Below are positions 33,752 to 42,674 of a DNA stretch of 64,000 nucleotides, in pieces; within the stretch, counting starts at the first letter, position 1, and each line of letters starts with the position of its first letter. The DNA is from Paenibacillus tarimensis (GTDB taxonomy: Bacteria > Bacillota > Bacilli > Paenibacillales > Paenibacillaceae): positions 124,001 through 188,000 of the forward strand of contig NZ_JAKGAO010000013.1 in assembly GCF_021532315.1 (NCBI RefSeq), in the 5' to 3' direction. Below the pieces are notes generated by a model, which worked only from the letters and a program-made list of their open reading frames with translations, ran no database searches and was not told the DNA's origin. A program made the position numbers and the translations under genes.

Positions 33752-34108
33752 ATTCTTAAAGGGAATGAGAACGATATAACCTCTATCTGGGTAATCTGGA
33801 AAAGTTGAGGACGTTTACGGCATGTTTAGTTATGCCCTGTTCGCTGTTGTTCTTTACGCTGTCTTTTAAAATCGAGTGTTTTTGAATATTCTCATTCTAT
33901 TCACGACAGATCGTGACAAATTTAGAGCTGACCGGACTGCTATGGTAACGATTATACCGGGAGGCAGGTCTCAAATAAAGAGTGTATTTTTGGGCATGAT
34001 ATATCGAAATAACGCCCCTCTTCTTACGTATAGCGCTTTAGCCTTAATGAATATGTTTATATAGATAGGAACCATGAAACTGATTTTCACACAGGAGGGT
34101 CATCGTCT
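33752..34108. other. Intergenic stretch without a convincing gene
   Basis: About 357 AT-rich bases between the divergent regulator and the DoxX-like gene. Short open frames exist but lack ribosome sites. It must hold the DoxX-like promoter; TATAGA near 34060 is a possible -10. Nothing else stands out. Confidence 0.4.
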
Positions 34109-35110
34109 ATGCAAAAACGCTGGCTGGCTGTCATCACGGCCGTGATGGTGTGCTTCGTCATTCCCGGTACAGCCTTTGCCCATGTAAAATGGTTTACGAG
34201 TGTAGAGCCCCAAAAGGAGGCCTTTGAGAATATCCTAACCCCCTTCTTCATGGTGATGGCGGTGGCAATCGCCGTGCTGCTGGCTGTCCTTACCCAGGTG
34301 CTTCCAGCCCTGTCATCTCTTCCAATATCCCGGAAGATTGAGCAATCTCTGGACAAGCTTCATCCTTACACCGGCATTATTCTGAAATACGGTACAGCAG
34401 CCTCCTTAATGATACAGGCTTTCTCCAGCTCCCTGTTTGCACCCGAATTTGTATTGAATACAGCATTCACGACCATCTTACTTTGGGTAACGATTATTCT
34501 GCTGGTTATCCCCCACCGCTATGCGACCAAGGCTGGTGCGGCCGTACTGCTGGTGCTGTTCATTGAAGTCACACTTAGAGCCGGGCTTTTCCACATGCTC
34601 GATTACGGGTTCTATTTAGCTATTATTGGTGTCCTGCTGCTCGAAAAAACGAGGGAGTCGCGCCTTGGCTTTCCCCTCCTCTATCTGGGGACAGGCCTAT
34701 CCTTGTGCTGGGTGGCCGTGGAGAAGTGGGTATATCCGTCCATGGCTCAGGATATTATCGCCAGCCATGGCGTACCTACCTTCGGTTTTGCCGCAACCGA
34801 CTTCATTGTAATGGCGGGCTTTATTGAGTTTGTCGTCGGCTACCTTCTTGTCGTTGGCATTCTGAACAGGCTGCTGGCCTTTGTACTGACATTAATTTTC
34901 ATCTCGACGACCATGCTGTTCGGCATAACCGAGTTTGTCGGCCATTTTATGATTCACATTATTCTGATTCTATTCATTATTGAAGGCGTCAGCTTCTACA
35001 AGCCCCCCGTCTCCATTCACAAAACCCGGATCGACCAGATGGTGTTCGTGACCTTGAACTTCATCTTTGTGCTCGCGACCTTCCTCGTCATTTACTACCG
35101 TTTTGCCTAA
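34109..35110 (+). CDS. DoxX-like polytopic membrane protein with AHVKWF N-terminus
   Basis: 333 residues with a cleavable signal peptide (AXA site ending TAFA) followed at once by HVKWF, then about eight to nine membrane helices; the C-terminal half resembles the DoxX/SURF4 fold. Cleavage would leave His as residue 1 of the mature protein, the arrangement used by copper-binding CopC-type proteins, but no further metal ligands are obvious. AGGAGGG precedes the ATG; a strong terminator follows. Function unknown. Confidence 0.7.
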   Translation: MQKRWLAVITAVMVCFVIPGTAFAHVKWFTSVEPQKEAFENILTPFFMVMAVAIAVLLAVLTQVLPALSSLPISRKIEQSLDKLHPYTGIILKYGTAASLMIQAFSSSLFAPEFVLNTAFTTILLWVTIILLVIPHRYATKAGAAVLLVLFIEVTLRAGLFHMLDYGFYLAIIGVLLLEKTRESRLGFPLLYLGTGLSLCWVAVEKWVYPSMAQDIIASHGVPTFGFAATDFIVMAGFIEFVVGYLLVVGILNRLLAFVLTLIFISTTMLFGITEFVGHFMIHIILILFIIEGVSFYKPPVSIHKTRIDQMVFVTLNFIFVLATFLVIYYRFA

Positions 35111-35126
35111 CTGGCATCAAAGCAGC

Positions 35127-35158
35127 AACAAGGACTGCCCCAGCGGGCAGTCCTTGTT
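35127..35158 (+). terminator. Terminator after the DoxX-like gene
   Basis: AACAAGGACTGCCC (35127-35140) pairs perfectly with GGGCAGTCCTTGTT (35145-35158) around a 4-base loop, then ATATATTG. Also suits the convergent DUF4097 gene. Confidence 0.88.
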
Positions 35159-35167
35159 ATATATTGA

Positions 35168-36136
35168 TCAGGAGCGCGGTCCCAGCAGAAAATTGCCAGA
35201 TCCGGTTTCAACATGAAGTTCGATTTCACCGCTGCCGAATGAGCCTGTAATATCCCCTTCTTCATCCTGGCTGGATACCTGCATGCCTTCAAAACCGATC
35301 TCACGGTCCCCCGAGCTGGTCTTGAAGTCCACCAGAAGGGACTGCGGATTCTCTAACAGCCGGACCGTCACATTCCCGCTGCCTGCAATTAACCGCACAT
35401 GCGCCTCCAGTTTGTCTGCTTCATAACGGATATTGCCTGAACCTGCCTCCCCGGTCAGACGGGCAGAGCCATTCACCAGCCTTACATTACCGCTGCCAGC
35501 CAAGAATGCCAGCTCTTCTAGCTTGTAAGAGGCAACCGTTATATTACCCGAACCAGCGTCGATAACCATCCTTTTTCCGTTTACACCATCCAGCTCTTGA
35601 TCACCGCTGCCCGATCTCACATCTACCGTTTCACCCGCTACCATCTCCGCCTCAATGTTCCCGCTGCCGGTATGCATGATTAGAGCACGCGACGCCTGGA
35701 CGTCTTTAACTGTAATATCGCCGCTTCCTGCCGACACCTCTACCTGATCCCACAACTGTTCAGGCAGCTGAACTGTTAAAGTCACGTTCAATACACTAAG
35801 GCCTATCACGAAGTTATCCCCAATAACCGGCTTAATCTCCAGTGTGCCGTCACCACTGAGCTCCGCACTCAGCTCCATGTCATCGAGATACCTTCCACTG
35901 GCTTCGCCTTCAAGATTCATACGGATCGTTCCCGTCTCACGTCCTCTTATAACACGAATATCCGTCCCCCCGCTGTTTACCAATATACTGCGAACTTCCG
36001 CCGCCGGAACCGATTTCTCCAGATTCACCTCTTTGCCGCCGAACGACAGGATGTTGTCCTTGCCGCTGAAGGTTGTAAATGCGCCCATCACACCAGCGAT
36101 AACCAGCAGCAGACCGATTATTACGGATTTCTTCAT
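35168..36136 (-). CDS. DUF4097-family beta-solenoid protein
   Basis: 322 residues with an N-terminal signal anchor (MKKSVIIGLLLVIAGVMGAF), then a repetitive beta domain. About ten GSGN/GSGD-type turns recur every 20 residues or so (AGSGDI, TGSGNI, AGSGNV and others), typical of the DUF4097 adhesin-like fold. The start overlaps the DUF1700 stop by four bases. Third gene of PadR-DUF1700-DUF4097, a set often linked to envelope stress in Firmicutes. Molecular role not established. Confidence 0.85.
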   Translation of the reverse strand: MKKSVIIGLLLVIAGVMGAFTTFSGKDNILSFGGKEVNLEKSVPAAEVRSILVNSGGTDIRVIRGRETGTIRMNLEGEASGRYLDDMELSAELSGDGTLEIKPVIGDNFVIGLSVLNVTLTVQLPEQLWDQVEVSAGSGDITVKDVQASRALIMHTGSGNIEAEMVAGETVDVRSGSGDQELDGVNGKRMVIDAGSGNITVASYKLEELAFLAGSGNVRLVNGSARLTGEAGSGNIRYEADKLEAHVRLIAGSGNVTVRLLENPQSLLVDFKTSSGDREIGFEGMQVSSQDEEGDITGSFGSGEIELHVETGSGNFLLGPRS

Positions 36137-36687
36137 GCTCTCCCACCCCTCACAAGTCTTGTATTAAATCTTAAATACTTCAGTGTCATGCTGAAAAAAC
36201 CGCGGCTAAGAGAAAGCGTGCCTGCGCCGCTCAACAGGCCGAGCCCGCAGCTGACAGCAGCCAGCGAGAAGCCTTGCGGAAGGGAGAACATTTCCCCTCT
36301 GTATCCCTCCCATATGCAGGCGGCTGCTACAAGCAGCAGGGCTCCGGATACAGCCCAGAGGGCAATGAGAACACCCAGAACAGCTATGAAAGGACCCAGC
36401 ACAAAGACCAAATTAAAAAATCCGAGGCCTACAGTCGCAAATACTGCCCGAGACACGGAAACCACCGTGCTATTATCCTCCGCTTGATGCACCCGGTAGC
36501 CTAACAACAGCTCCTTAGCGATCAGGCGCGGGTCGCCCAGCTCAGCTGCCGCCTGCTCTTCGGGAATTCCATTTTCGGCAGCCATCCGAAAATGCAGCTC
36601 GTAATCATACAGCCATTCTGCCCGTTGATGCTCGGGTACAATGGTCAAGAGGCGGTTCAGCTCTCCCATGTACTGCTCCTTGTTCAT
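36133..36687 (-). CDS. DUF1700/HAAS-domain membrane protein
   Basis: 184 residues: a cytosolic HAAS helical domain (about 1-75, LNRLLTIVPEHQRAEWLYDYELHFRM pattern) and then three to four membrane helices. It is usually encoded beside a PadR regulator and a DUF4097 protein, as here: two bases after padR and overlapping the DUF4097 gene by four. Proposed to act as a membrane anchor or sensor for the set. Confidence 0.88.
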   Translation of the reverse strand: MNKEQYMGELNRLLTIVPEHQRAEWLYDYELHFRMAAENGIPEEQAAAELGDPRLIAKELLLGYRVHQAEDNSTVVSVSRAVFATVGLGFFNLVFVLGPFIAVLGVLIALWAVSGALLLVAAACIWEGYRGEMFSLPQGFSLAAVSCGLGLLSGAGTLSLSRGFFSMTLKYLRFNTRLVRGGRA

Positions 36688-36689
36688 GC

Positions 36690-37007
36690 TTATCGAATCC
36701 CTTCCTCAATAATTTCGTTAACTGCTCTCGTAAAATCATGCCATTCGAGTACAAGATGCCGCATATATGCCGCTCCTTCCGGAGTAAGCCGGTAATACTT
36801 GCGCGGCGGCCCTTCACTTGATTCTCTGAGGTACGTTGAAAAATACCCTTCCTGTGTCAGCCTGTTCAGCAGCGGATATATACTGCCGACAGCCAGCTCG
36901 AACTTCTCGGAAATCTTGACCGCTAGCTCGTATCCGTACCGGTCCTCGCGGGAGGCGAGCGCCAGTACGCAGATTTCCAGGACGCCCTTCTTGAATTGAA
37001 CATTCAT
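36690..37007 (-). CDS. PadR-family transcriptional regulator
   Basis: 105 residues: winged helix (KKGVLEICVLALASREDRYGYEL, GSIYPLLNRLTQEGYF) and a short C-terminal dimer helix, PadR-s1 subfamily. AGGAGATGG precedes the ATG. First gene of the DUF1700-DUF4097 operon and probably its repressor. Confidence 0.9.
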   Translation of the reverse strand: MNVQFKKGVLEICVLALASREDRYGYELAVKISEKFELAVGSIYPLLNRLTQEGYFSTYLRESSEGPPRKYYRLTPEGAAYMRHLVLEWHDFTRAVNEIIEEGIR

Positions 37008-37105
37008 AACCGGACACCATCTCCTATATTTCAGTGTTTACTATTATTCATTGTAGAATAGCTGGTTGCAAGAAAAGGATGAATATTCCATCTACCCACT
37101 GCTAT

Positions 37106-37134
37106 ACTATACCACCTGCTATTCAACATTGCAA
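37106..37134 (-). promoter_or_regulatory. Promoter of the padR operon
   Basis: Minus-strand TTGCAA (37134-37129), 17 bp, TATAGT (37111-37106). The leader is about 90 bases and contains a TATTC...GAATA dyad near 37040-37056 that could be a PadR operator. Confidence 0.55.
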
Positions 37135-37255
37135 TATACCAAACATAACTTATAAGTGTGAAGGTTAACTTTGCGTTTTCCGGTTCTTATGCTCTCTATC
37201 CGGTTAATGATGGTTAGACGGCCGTTGATCCGGCCGGTTATTACGGAATAAGGGC

Positions 37256-37966
37256 GTGATTCAATTGGAATATACCAAGCTGCTGGACGCCGTATGGGTT
37301 ACCAATCAAACAACCGAAGCGCTGATTGATACAATCCGGGACGCAGAGCTTCGTTCTCGTTCCGGTTTTGCACGAATAGAGAAGCTTATAGCCGCTGTCC
37401 AGCGGGACGGCGAGCCGTCGGAGCGGATGCAGGAAGCCGCTTCAGCCCTTGCTGTTCTGTATCTGTTTCAGCAGTTCCTTAGCCGGGCAGGAGAGGAGTT
37501 GAAGCAGGTTCAGGCATCCCTTAAGCATGCCTGGGAAACGGCGCGTACGGCAGTTTCTCTTCATGACTGGGGGGCCTATCCCAAGGCTCAGCTCTCTGCC
37601 ATGTTCGCGAAGCTCAAGGAGCTGTTAGAGGAAGCGGAGCACCAGATTCTGGAGCTTAACACCTTATCCCCATCCATCAGCCAGTTCGAGCATCTGCTGG
37701 AATCGACAGCCGTTCTGCTGCAGGAAGAGATCGTTGCTGCAGAGCTGCAGGGAGGCTCCGCCGATCCCGAGATTGTGCGAAGCGACGATGAGTTCATGAC
37801 CTGCATTCATGAGAAGCAGCCTATTGCCGTGTGGAAGGATGAAGAGCGGATTGCCGGACATATCCTGGTTGACGCCGTAACGAATGACACCGTCTATATG
37901 GAAGGTGTCGCCTACTCGCGGGCTGAGCATACCTTCTCGCTGTGCCCAACGGATACTGTTCATTAA
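37256..37966 (+). CDS. Hypothetical helical protein, 236 aa
   Basis: I do not recognise it. Soluble and acidic, with long heptad-like helices in the first 180 residues (ALAVLYLFQQFLSRAGEELK, FAKLKELLEEAEHQILEL) and a C-terminal beta-like segment (AVWKDEERIAGHILVDAVTNDTVYMEGVAY) that could be a small ligand-binding or PilZ-like barrel. That comparison is weak. The start is a GTG after AAGGGC. Stands alone between divergent padR and a long hairpin. Confidence 0.7.
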   Translation: MIQLEYTKLLDAVWVTNQTTEALIDTIRDAELRSRSGFARIEKLIAAVQRDGEPSERMQEAASALAVLYLFQQFLSRAGEELKQVQASLKHAWETARTAVSLHDWGAYPKAQLSAMFAKLKELLEEAEHQILELNTLSPSISQFEHLLESTAVLLQEEIVAAELQGGSADPEIVRSDDEFMTCIHEKQPIAVWKDEERIAGHILVDAVTNDTVYMEGVAYSRAEHTFSLCPTDTVH

Positions 37967-38015
37967 CCTTAGTATTCGTCGGTTTTTGCCAGCATTATCT
38001 GTTGTCTCCCAACGG

Positions 38016-38065
38016 AAGAAGGGGTGTTCCCTAAGTCGTTAATGACTTAGGGAACACCCCTTCTT
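38016..38065. terminator. 22-bp perfect hairpin
   Basis: AAGAAGGGGTGTTCCC and TAAGTC pair perfectly with their complement around GTTAAT. There is no T tract on either strand. It sits between the 236-aa gene and the mgl remnant and may terminate both. Confidence 0.6.
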
Positions 38066-38096
38066 GCTGGGAAAGATGAATCATGAATAACGGATA

Positions 38097-38272
38097 TTAT
38101 TTCTTCGCCATGTACTTGCGGACGTCGAACGCAACGGCCGCTACAATGATTAGGCCTTTAATGATCAGCTGCCAGTAAGGGCTTACACCAACGAAGGTAA
38201 GACCATAGTTGATAACTCCGTCATACACACCAGCAGACTGGCTGCTAGAAGCCGGAGCAACCTTTTTCCCAT
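38097..38272 (-). pseudogene. Scar of a deleted mgl (galactose ABC transport) operon
   Basis: Minus strand. The 3' part (38228-38097) encodes about 41 residues ending in a stop that match the C-terminus of a galactose/methyl-galactoside permease MglC (GVINYGLTFVGVSPYWQ, then FDVRKYMAKK). The 5' part starts at ATG 38272 after AGGAGG (38288-38283) and reads MGKRLLRLLAASLLV, a lipoprotein-type signal sequence as in the binding protein MglB. The two halves are out of frame. One deletion from early mglB to late mglC, removing mglA, explains this. A cre site lies just upstream. Confidence 0.75.
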
Positions 38273-38291
38273 TGTCTATATGCCTCCTAAA

Positions 38292-38305
38292 TGTAAGCGT
38301 TTTTA
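38292..38305 (-). promoter_or_regulatory. cre site (CcpA) of the lost mgl operon
   Basis: TGTAAGCGTTTTTA fits the cre consensus TGWAANCGNTNWCA at all but one position, four bases upstream of the remnant ribosome site. It fits glucose repression of a sugar-uptake operon. Confidence 0.6.
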
Positions 38306-38394
38306 TTTAATGTTGTGTATGAAATTTACCGATCTGACAATAAATTTGTTTTCATCAGCCCATTTGACACTCAGTAGATAGAATCATAAGGATT

Positions 38395-38403
38395 TTTGTC
38401 GAA
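38395..38403 (+). promoter_or_regulatory. Spo0A box upstream of the EAL gene
   Basis: TTTGTCGAA, exact 0A-box core, about 155 bases before the start codon at 38556. Confidence 0.45.
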
Positions 38404-38555
38404 TTATATCTGTTTTTCCTTGCTACAAACGCAAGGACACGATAAGATGGAAGAGCAGCACAGCTATGAAAATCACGGCTGCAATCTGCATTGGACCTAA
38501 CCAATATTTGCTGACCGCTGTATGACATCAAATCCTTATATAAAAGGCAGAGAGG

Positions 38556-40439
38556 ATGCTCCCATTGTTCGAGTGGCCCGTGTTTTTGAACCTGCTGCGC
38601 AATGCCGCAGATATCGGCTTCTTCATATTCCTGGCTAACTATATGCGGCGATATATGGTGCATCTGCACTGTACCATCAAACTTTGGGCATGCGGCCTTC
38701 TCTTCGGCCTCGCAGGAATCGTATCTATGCAGTATCCGGTTATCGTCTCCGATGGCGTGATCGTAGATTTAAGAGCCGTCCTCGTCGCGATGGCGGCACT
38801 GTACGGGGGGACAAGAGGTGCGCTGCTTGCCGTGCTTCTCGTAGCGGCCGGGCGTTATTACCTTGAAGGCGCCGGCTTCATTCCCGGGGTCGGCACGGTG
38901 ATGACAGCGGCGCTGCTGGGACTGCTGGCCCGGTGGTACGAGCATAGAAATAACCGCCGGTTGTCTAATCTTCCTCTGCTGGGACTTGGCTTCCTGCTCG
39001 CCCTGCAGATGCTCCCATGGATGATGATGCTCCCTGGCCATATATTCTTAAAGTATCTCCAAGATTATGCTCTTCCGGTCTTTATCCTATATCCGCTGAC
39101 TGTACTGCTGTTCTGTCATGTGATGGCCGGAGAATTCCGCGTGCTTTCACATCCGTTTTTGGAGATTACCAATCTTAAGAACATTTCAACGGAGTTGCAG
39201 CGTTATGCAGGCGGGAGCTCACGAACCGCCGTGGCGTTTGCTCAAATTGATAATTTTAAGAACCTGAACCACCTGTACGGCTATGCGCTCGGCGAGCAGC
39301 TGCTGATTCAAATGTATGACAGAATCCGTGCCAGATTCGGCGAACCCCTGCTGGTCCGCTATGGCATGGGCGAATTCGTCATGTGTCTGAAGAATCTCGA
39401 CAATATGTCAGAAAACCTCAAATGCGAGCTGAAGAAGATCAAGCAGGAGCTGATGCAGCCATACCGGGTTCATGGGATGGAAATCAATCTCACGCTGACA
39501 GCAGGCGTAGCGGTTGGAGCCGCCAAGAAGGATGCTGTCGAGACCATGCTTCGTCAAGCGGAGACTGCCTTGCATGAAGCACGCAAGAAGGGCCAGAACC
39601 ATACGATTATGTACGAGCCCAGCATGGCCGATAAGAGCGTTCACTTCAGCCAGATCCAGGAAGCGCTCCGCTCGGCTCTTGCAAGAGGGGAGATCAGTCT
39701 TCATCTGCAGCCGCAGTTCAATACGGACACCTCAAGGCTGCGCGGCTTCGAAGCTCTTGTCCGGTGGAATCACCCGCGGCTCGGCCCCGTCTCCCCCGCT
39801 GATTTCATTCCCATTGCGGAACAGAACGGTACAATTATCGAGATTGGTGAATGGGTGCTGCGGCAGGCTTGTGAGATCCACCTCAAGGAGCTGCTGCCAT
39901 TATTCCCGGAATCCCTCATGTCTGTTAATATATCCGCCGTCCAGCTGGGGGATCCGGATTTTGCAGCTGGAGTGGTCCGCATTCTGAATGAAACGGGGCT
40001 GCCGCCCGACCGGCTCGAGCTCGAAATTACAGAAAGCGGGCTGATGGCTTCCGTCGAATCTGCTGCCGAAACGATGTCGCAGCTTGAGAAGCTGGGCATC
40101 CGGTTTGCATTGGATGATTTTGGCACAGGTTATTCTTCACTCAATTATTTGCAGAAGTTCCCGATTCACCTTGTTAAGATCGACAAGTCGTTCATTCATG
40201 ATCTTAACGGCCGGCAGAGCAAGAGCAGGATGACCGAATCCATTATCAACTTTGTCCATATGCTTAATCTCCCTGTGGTGGCAGAAGGCCTGGAGACCGA
40301 TGAGCAGCTGACCCTGCTCCGCGACTGGCGCTGTGACTTTGTGCAGGGTTATCTGTTCAGCCGGCCGATACCTGCCGGAGAAGCACCTGCTTATGTGCGC
40401 AGCATTCTTAATCAACCCTCAACGGTTGTTACGCCTTGA
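38556..40439 (+). CDS. Membrane c-di-GMP phosphodiesterase: LYT sensor, degenerate GGDEF, EAL
   Basis: 627 residues. N-terminal 5TM-5TMR_LYT membrane sensor (about 1-195, FGLAGIVSMQYPVIVSDGVIVDLR), a GGDEF domain (about 220-345) whose active-site loop reads RYGMGEF instead of GGDEF and is thus probably inactive or regulatory, and an EAL domain (about 370-610) with intact FEALVRW, ESGLM and DDFGTGYSS. It should hydrolyse c-di-GMP at the inner face of the membrane and act on motility or biofilm. A strong terminator follows. The LYT sensor type recurs in the kinase at 27614. Confidence 0.9.
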   Translation: MLPLFEWPVFLNLLRNAADIGFFIFLANYMRRYMVHLHCTIKLWACGLLFGLAGIVSMQYPVIVSDGVIVDLRAVLVAMAALYGGTRGALLAVLLVAAGRYYLEGAGFIPGVGTVMTAALLGLLARWYEHRNNRRLSNLPLLGLGFLLALQMLPWMMMLPGHIFLKYLQDYALPVFILYPLTVLLFCHVMAGEFRVLSHPFLEITNLKNISTELQRYAGGSSRTAVAFAQIDNFKNLNHLYGYALGEQLLIQMYDRIRARFGEPLLVRYGMGEFVMCLKNLDNMSENLKCELKKIKQELMQPYRVHGMEINLTLTAGVAVGAAKKDAVETMLRQAETALHEARKKGQNHTIMYEPSMADKSVHFSQIQEALRSALARGEISLHLQPQFNTDTSRLRGFEALVRWNHPRLGPVSPADFIPIAEQNGTIIEIGEWVLRQACEIHLKELLPLFPESLMSVNISAVQLGDPDFAAGVVRILNETGLPPDRLELEITESGLMASVESAAETMSQLEKLGIRFALDDFGTGYSSLNYLQKFPIHLVKIDKSFIHDLNGRQSKSRMTESIINFVHMLNLPVVAEGLETDEQLTLLRDWRCDFVQGYLFSRPIPAGEAPAYVRSILNQPSTVVTP

Positions 40440-40467
40440 AATCGGGCTTGCCTATACTGACAGACAG

Positions 40468-40511
40468 AAAAAGGCTGGGAACAGGTTCTTATAACCTGCT
40501 CCCAGCCTTTT
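40468..40511. terminator. Bidirectional terminator
   Basis: AAAAAGGCTGGGAACAGGTT pairs with AACCTGCTCCCAGCCTTTT around a 5-base loop, T/A tracts on both sides, between convergent genes. Confidence 0.9.
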
Positions 40512-40546
40512 GAATGCACGCTAAGATCAATCGCCACCGATCAGAG

Positions 40547-41785
40547 TTAAAGCGACTTAACCGGCGGAACTTCCGTGCCCCCGGCGGTTTCGGAAACCTG
40601 CTGCGCTGCAAATCCTCCTGCAGCCGGAACCGTACGCCTCTTCCTCGCCTGCGCTCCGCTCAGCAGCCAGCCATAAGGCAGACGGCTGAACATGGCCGAA
40701 AGCCCGATTGAGATCGCCGCCACTGCGAAGAAAGTGAGCACTGCGGCCGGAAGATGATAGCCTGCAAGCTGCGACTGCTTGAACGGCGCCGATACCAGCA
40801 TCAACACAAAGGCATGAGCAAGGAACGCACCAAAAGAATGACTGCCTACAAACAGCATGAAACGCTTGAACAAGCCTCCATAGCGGTTCAGCAGGACGGC
40901 GATACCATAGGCCAGCATCAGCTGGCAGACAATAAGAATAAAGACGAAGGGATGCAGGTAGGTAGAGACACCCAGCATCATCTTATCGGTTGATGCCTGC
41001 AGCAGCCTGTAGCCTGCCCACACATACAGCCCAATGAACACGAGACCGCTCCAGACGAGCGAACGCACCGCATACTCGCGAAACTTCACCAGCCGCACGG
41101 CACACAATGCCCCCAGAATGAAATAGAACAGATAGAACGGGAACCATTTCGTCCGGTTGACGAGAAGCCATTTCCACAAGCCATCCGGCAGTTCAGCTGT
41201 AAGGGTGCCGGCCCGGTAGTAGGCAAACCACATCAGCAGTCCATACAGCAATCCAGCCACAGTAAGGAGACCAGCGGTGCGCCGACCTTCTTGATTTCCA
41301 GCAGCGCTCACCCACGACCCCAGCTTGTCTCCCGCCTTCAGGAAGAGCGGAAGCAGCAGATAGAACTGGAAGATCATCAGAATAAACCACAGGTGATAGC
41401 CGTAGGTTGGCTGAATGAGCTGCCGGCCAAGCTCGGCCCAGGATGACGATGCACCAACAGGCAATCCAGCATACAAGCTCACTGAGAGCCAGTATATGAC
41501 CGTCCATACGAGGAAGGGCAGCAGGATATCCCGGGCGCGCTTGTACAGGTAAGGACCGTAGTCCAGCTTACGCCCTGCATAATTGTAAAACAAAATCACC
41601 CCCGACAAAAACACGAAGGTTGGTGTGCCAAAGCGCGTAAAGTGGTACAGCATGGCGAGCATGATACCATCCGGCTGCATAATATCCGGCCTGTATATGT
41701 ACTCCGCGATGCAATGCTGCATGGTAATGGCCATGAATGCCAGCGCACGCAGCAGCGTAATTTCCTCAATCCGTTCCTTTTTCAT
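40547..41785 (-). CDS. Acyltransferase 3 family membrane protein (OafA-like)
   Basis: 412 residues, about ten membrane helices, of the acyltransferase_3 family that moves acetyl or other acyl groups onto surface glycans. The N-terminal signature reads ITLLRALAFMAITMQHCIAEY (the active-site-type His in MQHC), with FVFLSGVILFY in helix 3. The frame extends to 41926, but homology begins at the ATG 41785, preceded by GGGGG. The C-terminal 50 residues are Pro/Arg/Ala-rich and cytosolic. Monocistronic; substrate unknown. Confidence 0.88.
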   Translation of the reverse strand: MKKERIEEITLLRALAFMAITMQHCIAEYIYRPDIMQPDGIMLAMLYHFTRFGTPTFVFLSGVILFYNYAGRKLDYGPYLYKRARDILLPFLVWTVIYWLSVSLYAGLPVGASSSWAELGRQLIQPTYGYHLWFILMIFQFYLLLPLFLKAGDKLGSWVSAAGNQEGRRTAGLLTVAGLLYGLLMWFAYYRAGTLTAELPDGLWKWLLVNRTKWFPFYLFYFILGALCAVRLVKFREYAVRSLVWSGLVFIGLYVWAGYRLLQASTDKMMLGVSTYLHPFVFILIVCQLMLAYGIAVLLNRYGGLFKRFMLFVGSHSFGAFLAHAFVLMLVSAPFKQSQLAGYHLPAAVLTFFAVAAISIGLSAMFSRLPYGWLLSGAQARKRRTVPAAGGFAAQQVSETAGGTEVPPVKSL

Positions 41786-41926
41786 GTAGACCCCCGACCT
41801 ATTGAATCCGCTAATCTTATAACCAGCACTCCGCTTTAACCACCGCTTATTGTAACATAGAGCCCGGTTAATTTCGCTGCCAAGATTCGCACGCTCTGCC
41901 AGGTATAGCGGAGGTTTAACAACCAT

Positions 41927-41968
41927 AAAAAAACCGCCGGCCTGTCCGGTTAATACCGGCAGACCGAC
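41927..41968 (-). terminator. Terminator after the DJ-1/PfpI gene
   Basis: On the minus strand GTCGGTCTGCCGGT pairs with ACCGGACAGGCCGGC (two G-U pairs), then GGTTTTTTT. Confidence 0.82.
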
Positions 41969-42024
41969 GTTCTCAGCTGTCTATATCAGGTGTCCCGGCC
42001 CGAAAGTCCCGTCAGCCCGCCTTC

Positions 42025-42555
42025 TTACCAGGCATTGACCCCTAGTCTGTCAATGGTTGCCTGGATGAATGCCGGCTCATCCTCCGGCGTGCGTGAGGTA
42101 ATCAGATTGCCGTCAACGACCACTTCCTGATCAACAAAATTGCCGCCCGCTTCCTTCATTTCATCTGCAATACCCGGATAGGAGGTCAAGGTGCGTCCCT
42201 TCAGCAGACCGGCTGCGGCCAAAATCTGTGGACCGTGGCAGATAGCCGCGATCGTAATCCCTTTGGAATCCGCTTCCTGGACAAAAGCCTGCACATCCTT
42301 ATCGTTCATCAGATGGGAAGGCGACTTGCCGCCGGGAATAATGACTGCCGCATAGTCGGAAGCTTTGGCATCCTTGGCAGCCAGATGCGATTTGTATGTG
42401 ACGGTACCCTTCTTGCCCTTCAATTCATCATCCTGCTTCAGGCTGATAATAACGCTGTTATGTCCGTTCTTCGTCATCTCTTCGAACGGATTTTTCATTT
42501 CCGAATCCTCGAAATCATCTGCAAGCAAAAATGCGACCTTCTTTGCATCACTCAT
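42025..42555 (-). CDS. DJ-1/PfpI family protein (general stress protein 18 type)
   Basis: 176 residues, cytosolic. It has the nucleophile elbow AAICHGP (Cys106) and the acidic residue upstream (DDFEDSE, Glu18 region), as in PfpI/YfkM/DJ-1. Members act as glyoxalase-like, deglycase or chaperone proteins under carbonyl stress; which applies is unknown. AAAGGAG precedes the ATG. It lies downstream of the CheB-CheR kinase gene, with a terminator behind it. Confidence 0.9.
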   Translation of the reverse strand: MSDAKKVAFLLADDFEDSEMKNPFEEMTKNGHNSVIISLKQDDELKGKKGTVTYKSHLAAKDAKASDYAAVIIPGGKSPSHLMNDKDVQAFVQEADSKGITIAAICHGPQILAAAGLLKGRTLTSYPGIADEMKEAGGNFVDQEVVVDGNLITSRTPEDEPAFIQATIDRLGVNAW

Positions 42556-42674
42556 GCTCTTCCACTCCTTTCAAGAATCACCCAATAACAGTGTGCACCA
42601 GAACGGGTGCGTACATGCTTTTATTACCCTCCGGCGTTCGGTTTAAAGCAATGAGGAATGCTTGACTGCCTGCC

